From contig NC_080166.1 in NCBI RefSeq assembly GCF_950295315.1, forward strand, positions 103,261,693-103,325,692: DNA of 64,000 nt, in the 5' to 3' direction. This document shows positions 56,090 through 64,000 of the stretch, piece by piece. The notes below the pieces were generated by a model that was given only the letters and a program-made list of their open reading frames with translations, did no database searches and was not told the DNA's origin. The translations under genes and the position numbers were made by a program. Source of the DNA: Erinaceus europaeus (lineage: Eukaryota; Chordata; Mammalia; Eulipotyphla; Erinaceidae). Position 1 is the first letter of the stretch. Each line of letters begins with the position of its first letter.

Positions 56090-56261
56090 TTTTCACTTTC
56101 AAACACATCCAAAAAATAATCAAGGGAAAAAAATAAACAAAAGGGGGAAGAAAAGGAGGAAGAGGGGAAAGTGGAAAGAAATAAGGAAACAGAATTAATA
56201 CTCTTAAGACACATAGTCTAGAAACATATATAAAGTGTTGCGGAAGTAGCTATAGCTTACA

Positions 56262-57078
56262 CAAGATAACCCTTGGATAGGGCCCACTTTCCCCTATGCC
56301 TCTCCAATCCATATCAAATAATATTGCATCTGCTGATCACAACCTAATCAACGCAACAATGGCCACCCCAACATGCTTCACTTCAGACTGTGTCCAGAGA
56401 CTTCACATGTGGAATGACAACCCTTCAGCTTCATTACTCAGGTGAGATCTTTCCTTTCATAGTATACTCTAATTCCATCTCAGGTGGTTCACATTCTAAG
56501 ATAGTCCCCAAACCTAGATATACACCAGTTTCTGTGAGAGAGAGCATATGTTCACAGGTATGCGTAAACTACTGCAAAATATATACCTGAAAGTAGAAGT
56601 ACACTAGAGTTTGCAGTGAGTACCTGCCTAACACTTCCTCTCCACTATTCCAAGCTTTGGGTCCATGATTGCTCAACAACTTGTTTGGCTTCGCATGTTA
56701 ACTCTCTTTTCAGTCACCAAGTTCCAGATGTCATCAGGATGCCGGCCAGGCTTTCCTAGACTGAGGACCCCACCAATGTGTCCTGGAGCTCAGCTTCCCC
56801 AGAGACCCACCCTACTAGGGAAAGAGAGAGGCAGACTGGGAGTATGGAGCCACCAGTCAACATCCATGTTCAGCGGGGAAGCAATTACAGAAGCCAGACC
56901 TTCTACCTTCTGCAACCCACAATGACCCTGGGTCCATGCTCCTAGAGGGCTAGAGAATGGGAAAGCTATCAGGGGAGGAGGTGGGATATGGAGATTGGGT
57001 GGTGGGAATTGTGTGGAATTGTACCCCTCCTACCCTATGGTTTTGTTAATCCTTTCTTAAATAAAAAATAAAAAAAAA
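56262..57078 (+). mobile_element. L1 3' UTR, 5'-truncated, young subfamily
   Basis: The sense equivalent of 1500-2290: CTTGGATAGGGCCCACTTTCC to CCTACCCTATGGTTTTGTTAATCC and an A-rich tail at 57059-57085. Open frames inside it (56665-56925) are UTR artefacts that recur in every copy. Confidence 0.88.
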
Positions 57079-57180
57079 TTAAAAAGTACAGATTCTAAAA
57101 TCCAAACCTATATCTAGTTAAATAAATTTATTTAGTATTTATTCTTAAATGTAAAAAAAAAAAAGAAAAAAAACTTTTTC

Positions 57181-57425
57181 TGGAAGTTGGACAGTAATGC
57201 AGCAGGTTAAATGCAGGTGGCGCAAAGCACAAGGACTAGTGTAAGGATCCTTGTTTGAGCCCTCACCTTCCCACTTGCAGGGGAGCTGCTCACTGGTGGT
57301 GAAGTCTGCAGTTGTCTATCTTCTCTTTCCCCCTCTTTGTCATCCCCTCCTCTCTCCATTTCTCTCTGTCCATCCAACAAGGACGATAAGGGCAACAAAA
57401 AGGAATAAATAAATATTTAAATTTT
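57181..57425 (+). repeat. Hedgehog tRNA-derived SINE
   Basis: Sense: GGAAGTTGGACAGTAATGCA head, GTTTGAGCCCTCACC, CTTGCAGGGGAGC module, pyrimidine-rich body, GGGCAACAAAAAGGAATAAATAAA tail. Confidence 0.85.
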
Positions 57426-57429
57426 TTAC

Positions 57430-58457
57430 AATAAAAATGTATAGTACTATTCATGAGTTGGGTGCATAATGATAGAAAATACTCCTGTAATCATAATTTT
57501 AATGTGTCAGCAACTTACAAGACATTTTTTATAAGAATTTTAAGGAAGTAACTTTTAGGTAAGCAAGTTGTTCAAATTACGTGTGAGATTCTTATACAAT
57601 CAGAGGAGGCCTGCATAGAACAACACTAAAGAAATTTATTTCTCCTTCTAGAAGGAATTCTCAAGAACACTGTCTTCAGACTTCTAGAAAATCAACTGAG
57701 TAGGTCTCCACCTGCCATCCTACATTACAAATCTTCCCAGTCTCTCGAATGATGTGAGTCAATATCTTATAATTTATAGGAGTGTTTTTCATAAATGCAA
57801 ATATGTGTATCCATATATCCTATAAGAATATAAGTAAATATGTTAAAATAAACAACATTTATATCAGTTCTATTTCAAAGAAAATCACTGACTACATAGA
57901 CTTAGGTATAGGAGGTGATGCCTGAGGAAAATATTCAGCATTACTTTTTTTTTAACCTGATTCTAGAATTTTAGGAATTGACATTCTAATCTGATTACAT
58001 TTAGAAATGCTATTTACTCTGTTTCCACAAATAAAGAGGATCATGATACAGGGTAAAACACACAAAATATTATCATTATAGTCTCCTTATCAAACAAAAG
58101 ATTCAATATTCAGGTGCTGTATACTTTCAATACATTTTTGTATCTGAGATTAATTTACTATCTATAATATCACTGGGTAAAGTAGCAGGAAAGGGAAGAA
58201 TAAACTCTGGGATTCAAATTCCAAGATAAATTCTCATAAAAAATTTCCTTTAAATTTTCTGTAGGCCAGACCTGGAAGCTGCTGAAAACTAAACCAAGAA
58301 TTTCATTTTGCCAGGAACTAATTTACAATGCAAATTAAAGCTCCAGTTTTAAAAGGTTTCCTCTGTTAAGGGAATAGACGACAAAGAATGGTTTCTCAAA
58401 GTTGGAATGGGCAGGTGTGAGATTTCTGACAAAACCATGAACACCAGGCTTTAAATT

Positions 58458-58521
<64 letters not shown>

Positions 58522-58845
58522 AAGAGGTGAGCACCACTCAAGTCTGGAACTTTACAAGGTGGGCAGACTGGCTGACCCAGAGGCTCAAGTACTATGGATA
58601 TATAGTCTTGTCAGTAGGAGTAGCTTTTCCATCAGCTAAAATTCCTCTCCATCCCAAACTAAAGGTATTCAATCTGCATTGCCTGAGGATACTGTAAGGA
58701 TCTACCCTGAGGGAGCTGCTTTACAAGACAAATGATTCTACACACAATCCACCCTACCATTGCAGTTTTCTTACAGATCTATAATTAGATTCAAGTCCCT
58801 AAAGAAATAAGAGAGATGCAATGTGTTGTTTATGAAGAAGAGGGC
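57430..58845. other. Unique sequence
   Basis: No gene recognised; T-tract at 57945-57953; the microsatellite at 58459-58520 is listed separately. Confidence 0.5.
58459..58520. repeat. (TC)n(TG)n compound microsatellite
   Basis: TCTCTCTCTC followed by about 22 TG units. The reverse-strand open frame through it is an artefact. Confidence 0.97.
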
Positions 58846-58847
58846 AG

Positions 58848-58985
58848 ATAGCATAATGTCTATGCAAAGAGACTCTCATGCCAGAGTCTCCAAAATCCCA
58901 GGTTCAGTCCCTCACATCCTCATAAACCAGAGTTGAGCAGTGCTGTGGAGAAAAAAAAAAAAAAAGAAGAAGAAGAAGAAGATTA
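58848..58985 (+). repeat. Hedgehog SINE, third subfamily
   Basis: Sense: GGGCAGATAGCATAATGTCTATGC, CATGCCAGAGTCTCCAAAATCCCAGGTTCAGTCCC, CCAGAGTTGAGCAGTGC, A-tract and (GAA)n tail to about 58985. Confidence 0.82.
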
Positions 58986-58989
58986 AAAG

Positions 58990-61714
58990 AATTACCAAAG
59001 TATTCTAATATTTAAAAAAGCAAAATGGGTAGTTCTACTTAGCTTGAATGTGGTAGTCATCTCAAAATGCATATGAAGGGTACTGAATCATCACATAAAC
59101 CCTACAAATACACAGTATGTATTTTATTCCAGTTAAATATACATAACTTTGAATCTAATTTGTATAATACACTCTTAAAGATTTTTCTCTACTAAGGGGT
59201 TTTGATGAATAATAGAGGAGAAAAAAATATTACATTTAGATAATATTGAATTAATTAGTATGACCTCCAAAAAAGAAATGAGTCCAATAATGTTGCAGTT
59301 TAGGAAATTACAAAGGATTCTGTTTAGATTGTAACATGAACCCATAGTCAAACAGTAAGCTAAATATAATAATCTGCTTTTTCTTTATAAACAAAGAATT
59401 CAAAGTCTTAGGAAAGTGGATTATATTATAGTGGATGTGTCACCTCAAACTTATTATCCTAAGAGGTTCCAGAATATTTATCATTCCCCAGAAATAAACT
59501 CAGAAAAAAAAAAAAGGAAACAGTTTAATGAAACAGAGCTCCAGGTAAGTTAAAAAATTATGGAGGGACTGTTTTGTTTTGTGATTGGACATTTCAAGCA
59601 TGTCAGATATTTTTGGTAAGTGAATAACCATTGTCTTCCAGTTTTTCCAAGTCATCTGTCAACTTGTCCAATTTCAGAGAGTATGTGGTGATAACTAATC
59701 CCCAAACCTGTTTAGAGTGAGAACTTTGTTATTGTGTGGGGAGTCCTAGATGAGAAAATGCCTCTGGGCAACTTTTCACTAGCAACATCTAATATAATTT
59801 TTAAGTGATTCTTAGAGTCTTAACTGTAACCAGGAAATCCTCCAGATGAAACCAATTGGGTTAAATTAAATAAAATGTGCACAGGTCTTAAAACCACTGC
59901 AGGACTGACAAAAAAGAACATGTATAAAAGCCATAGGACTGGTTGTTTCAGCGACTCCACATCTTTTCCTTTAAGAGCCAGCGCCATCCAAACAGACCCT
60001 TTATATAGCCAAGGAAAATATAAGGATGCGATTGTAAGGAAAAGGGATCACATGCAGACAACCTAATTTAAAGCTTTCAATTAGCCACATTTGACTATGT
60101 TCTGCTCTGCATACCAAATGTCTCTTGGCTTTAATGTGGAAGCTAGGCTAAAGGAGAGCTTTGGCAATTCCTCATTGTCTTAGTGTAATCAGGCACTTAG
60201 CAACCTTGACATTGGATGCTGGCATTCTTTGTTTGGAAACTGCAGTTGACTCCACAATGAACTAATTGATTGCTAATTTTGTTGCTAATGTGGAGAAGCA
60301 GGGGTCTTCACTCTGTACCTAAATCCAGATGTCAGTTTGCTACCACGTAATATGTTATTTAAAGATTACCTTGACTCCATTATTGATTCTATAAAGACTT
60401 TATAGTAAGCATGTTTTCTGACTCTTGTATTTTTCAAAAGGGGTCATGGAAGGTTATTATCACCTTCATAGATATTTCCTAAGATATATTAATGTAAGGA
60501 AAATGAGCATATTACTTATTAATAGTAATTGATGAAATGAATGTAAATAATCAAATTAGTAGTACTCAACACTAATCTTAAGGTTATATGTCCCAAAAAT
60601 GTTAACATTTAAATGATCTGATACTTAATATTGTCATTTTGTTTTCAATAACTTATATATGCTTTCAATATAATTTTACATACTATTTTGCAAATACCAG
60701 TATGAAGCTAAAACTGTAATGTAACACATCTATTTCATATCTGTCTATACATTTTCATGAATTAGTGAAAAGTTAAGATAATTTTTAGTAAATCCTTCTA
60801 CAGGAAGGGGAAGGGGATTTAATAAGAGACTATATAATTTATAATTAAAAGTCATAAATGTGTATCATTAGTTGTCAGGCTCAAACTTTAAGATATAAAA
60901 TGGAATCAAACAGCAGCTTTTTGATCAAAATATAGACTGCAACTGAAAGCATATATATTAAAGAAAAATATTATGAAAAAAATTTTGTATTACATTATAA
61001 AATTAACAGAATGTGAAAAGAGACTGCTAGAATTTGATTCAAGAAATTTGTCTTTATGTTCAGCTATAAATTAACAGAAAGTATCATCAAAACCCCTTTG
61101 TAGAGAAAAATCTTTAAGAGTGCATTGTATAAATTAGAAGTTTTGTAGATTTAACTGGAAAAACACTTCATTTCACTTTGGTTCATGTTGTGTTACACTA
61201 AGTATGTATAAATATATGTTTTTCTACATATGTAAATGTATCTGTTTAACTATAATATTTATCTGAACAATATACATTTCTTGTGGATTTCTTCAATTGT
61301 AATATGAAGAGAAATATTGTTTTAATGAAAAAGTAAAGTGTGCTTTTTAAAATGTTAATTTATACCTTTTAAAACACTATATACTAACACAGTATGGTAT
61401 ATCCTATTTTTAGATAAAGCAGCAGGGGTCTAAACATGAAAGTGACACAAAGAACTAGATGTATTAAATAATTCTATTTATAGACCTAATTTGTTCTTTT
61501 TTTTTATCAGGAGAAGTCTGCCTAATACAACTCATTATTTTTCCATCTGATCTAAATTAACATTGAAATTCTTAGTAAATTTGCTAAATTTTCTTGCTAT
61601 TGTTTATGTAGGCATGCAGGTAACTTATCTCTGGACTGCATGCAAAATTTCAATATACTTGCTATGAGTAAGCTTATTGGCAGAAGCTTTCATTCATAAG
61701 AATTGTCAAAATCA
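58990..61714. other. Repeat-poor interval, candidate conserved non-coding DNA
   Basis: About 2.7 kb without any interspersed repeat recognised, which stands out against the rest of the window. 59590-60420 is the most complex part. No exon could be supported; the frame at 59875-60066 has no recognisable domain. Confidence 0.45.
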
Positions 61715-62053
61715 AGTCGCTGGAGCCCAGCCAAAACCTAAGCAAGAAGGAAATGCTCATTGCAACTCAATACCACTGGGGAAGACATCCACTGAAGACT
61801 AATGACAGCAGGTTGATGGCTGAGATATGGTGAAGTGAAGAGGGAAAAGCACCACTGGTGCTCAGCATGGAGGAGAGATGCAGCAAGTGCTCACTGAGGC
61901 ACAACTTCACACAACATGACACAGCAATGGAATGTGGAAAAAACAGCAGTGGACCAACTGCCTTAGCAAAAGTTACCATAAATGAGGGACTCATATGGAG
62001 TAAAGGCATCAGTTACCCATTGGGGAGAAGGAAAGTGACGTTGCTTTAAAAAA
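61715..62053 (+). other. Unclassified, retrocopy-like segment with A-tail
   Basis: A compositionally distinct ~340-bp block (GC-richer, starts AGTCGCTGGAGCCCAGCC) ends in an A-tract and is flanked by AAAATCA at 61708-61714 and 62054-62060. The duplication partly overlaps the A-tract, so it is weak evidence. It matches no repeat in the window. A 63-codon open frame (61858-62049) has no domain I recognise. It might be a processed pseudogene fragment or a low-copy SINE. Confidence 0.35.
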
Positions 62054-62060
62054 AAAATCA

Positions 62061-63440
62061 CCACTCATAGAAAATGAAAAATTGACACTTATAATGTATG
62101 TAAAAGGAATTAGTGGTCCTTGACATACATTTATATAAATGAACATCATTGATGCTTGTTTGATAATGCAATAATCAATGACGCATAAGCAAATGATATA
62201 TGCTATGCAAGCATTTTTGTTTTATTTTTCTAAATGAAATTGGACAAATTTAAATTTTACAAATATAATGGCTGAAAATTCAAATCCTTAAGCAGTCATA
62301 TTATTAAACATACCATGTAATGGGTTACTTACTGTTATTTGTATTGTCAAATCTTTTCAGTTGTTTCTTTTTTCACTTTCATCCCAATTAGTGACTCCCT
62401 AATCATCAGATTTATTGAGTTGTGTTTTACAGCTTTTAAAATCATCTAACACCAATGTTCATCAATATACTTTTTGGAAAGTTATATTATTAAATAAAGT
62501 ACATGCAATTAGTGTTTGTATAGAATAATTAATTACTGTGAACTCTTCTCTTAATGACACCTGATCTGAAAGTTGTTGATATCCCTCCCCTTCCTTGAAA
62601 GTTGCTGCTGGGAGAAGCAGAACTTCAACTTCAAAGATTAATGCATTTTCCCATGTTTATGTTCTCTTGGTTTTAAAAAGGAGAACATTAACATTTCTTG
62701 AGTTGACAGGTTAATTGATATTTTATTTTAAGAAAACTAAGCTTGAGAAAATTCCTGAGGTAGAAAGTAAAATCATGAGAATACTCAATCAGGCTGATCC
62801 AAAGTAATCACAATGATGAGAGAAAAGGACAATCAGTGGCTGGTCTTAAAAATATAAAGCATGGGAGAAGGCAGGCATGCAAGATTCTTCGAAGTAAATT
62901 TTTAGAATATGTTTGTGGAGGTCTCGCTTGATTTTAATAAACAAACAAACAAACAAACAAAGGCTTCCTCAATAATGTTCCTAAATGTTGATAACCTAAT
63001 TCTACATCTGTGTGTCTTTCATTCTTGTATGAAAATTAGATTGACACATAAAGCATTTTCAAAATCTTGATTCAGTCTTTAGATGAAACTACTATTATAG
63101 TGTATCCCAGTGAACTCAGAGATATTTGAAGACAGTTTTGACTTGTTCAAAGACAAGAGGTCTGAAAAACTGTTAGGGAAAACTGTCTCCAGATGTTGAC
63201 AAGATATGTGTTGAAATCTGAATGTGGTGTGAGTGTATGTGAAAATTCTACCTTAAATTTTATAGCTTTAACAATAGCACGGTGCATTGCTAATAAGAAT
63301 AGATTATTGGCAAATAGAAAAAAATAGACTGCATTACATTAAAAATCAGTTTTCAAGTACTTAAAAAGTACCATAAAAATAAGTACAAGCAGATGATTTA
63401 TAAATTATTTTATATGTAAATATTCAGTTGAGGATTCAAA
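62061..63440. other. Unique sequence
   Basis: (CAAA)n at 62938-62960; nothing else recognised. Confidence 0.5.
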
Positions 63441-63446
63441 ATAAAC

Positions 63447-64000
63447 AATATAAGGGGGGAAAAAAGGAAACCTACAGACAAATATCTCTGATGAACATAG
63501 GCGCCAAAATATTAAATAAGAACCTCGCCAATGAGATACAGCAGTATATCAAAAGGTTGTTCATCACGGCCAAGTGGGATTTATCCAAGGAATGCAAGGT
63601 GGGTTCAATATATGTAAGTCAATCAGTTTCATTCACCACATCAGTAAAAGCAAAGCCAAAAAACATATGATTATCTCAATAGATGCAGAGAAAGCCTTTG
63701 ACAAAATCCAACACCCGTTCATTCTCAAAACACTACAAAAAAATGAGAATTGATGGGAAATTCCTCAAGATAGTAGAGTCTATATATAGCAAACCTATAC
63801 CAAACATCATACTCAATGGACAGAAGCTGAAAGCATTCCCCCTCAGATCGGGGACTAGATCGGGCTGTACACTATCACCAGTACTGTTCAACATAGTAAT
63901 GGAAGTTCTTGCCATAGCAATCAGGCAAGAGAAAGAAATTAAAGGAATACAGATTGGAAGGGAAGAAGTCAAGCTCTCACTATTTGCAGATGATATGATA
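63447..64000 (+). mobile_element. L1 ORF2 fragment running off the window
   Basis: Sense L1 RT: '[20 protein letters not shown]' (63487 on), [15 protein letters not shown], '[20 protein letters not shown]', and FADD at 63983-63994 near the last base. The 5' truncation is near 63447. A frameshift lies near 63670-63745. In contrast to the 42124-47679 copy the catalytic FADD is intact. The 3' part lies outside the window. Confidence 0.88.

Noticed and set aside
1..64000. CRISPR arrays, operons, prokaryotic or phage signals
   Set aside because: No spaced direct repeats, no dense ORFs, and the repeat content is that of a mammalian genome.

Overview
The window is mammalian nuclear DNA: AT-rich, with no operon-like gene packing and dominated by interspersed repeats. 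The repeat set points to a hedgehog (Erinaceidae, probably Erinaceus or a close relative). It has about thirty tRNA-derived SINEs of the type with a 'gggttaagc' A-box region and a CAA/AAT-rich tail, lineage-specific L1 copies with a long 3' UTR, and solo LTRs with 6-bp target duplications. The species call is recognition, not a search. I found no confident host protein-coding gene; the window reads as intergenic or deep intronic.

Layout: 1-3.4 kb is unique sequence, then a minus-strand L1 split by a solo LTR. 3.8-5 kb has another solo LTR and two SINEs. 6.2-9.5 kb has an old L1 piece, two diverged minus-strand ERV leader-like segments, one LTR with a Lys-type primer site, and two copies of a short ribozyme-headed SINE. 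9.6-14.9 kb is a twin-primed (inverted) L1 carrying two LTRs. 15-19.3 kb is mostly unique. 19.36-21.12 kb is a 5'-truncated jockey-like LINE, followed by another LTR. 22-42 kb is a patchwork of SINEs, old L1 pieces, a third ribozyme-SINE and a second jockey-like LINE fragment nested in a SINE. 42.1-47.7 kb is a minus-strand L1 that keeps both termini but has an internal deletion. 48-57 kb holds L1 3' ends and SINEs. 57.4-63.4 kb is largely repeat-poor. The window ends inside a plus-strand L1 ORF2, at its FADD motif.

The most interesting system is a LINE/SINE pair. A jockey-like LINE, a class not expected in mammals, is present as two copies. A ~190-bp non-autonomous partner is present as three copies and shares the LINE's last ~45 coding bases, its stop codon and its (AAG)n tail. 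Two of the three partner copies begin exactly, inside clear target-site duplications, with a sequence that folds as an HDV-like self-cleaving ribozyme: P1 7 bp, P2 6 bp, P3 3 bp, an L3 loop close to that of CPEB3, and a catalytic C in J4/2. The partner also has a 31-codon ORF whose C-terminal half is in frame with the LINE C-terminus, so it looks like an internal-deletion derivative of the full-length LINE. Its 5' part probably shows what the unseen LINE 5' end looks like. A second notable find is a solo-LTR family with the 5' half of tRNA-Gly(GCC) embedded in the LTR.
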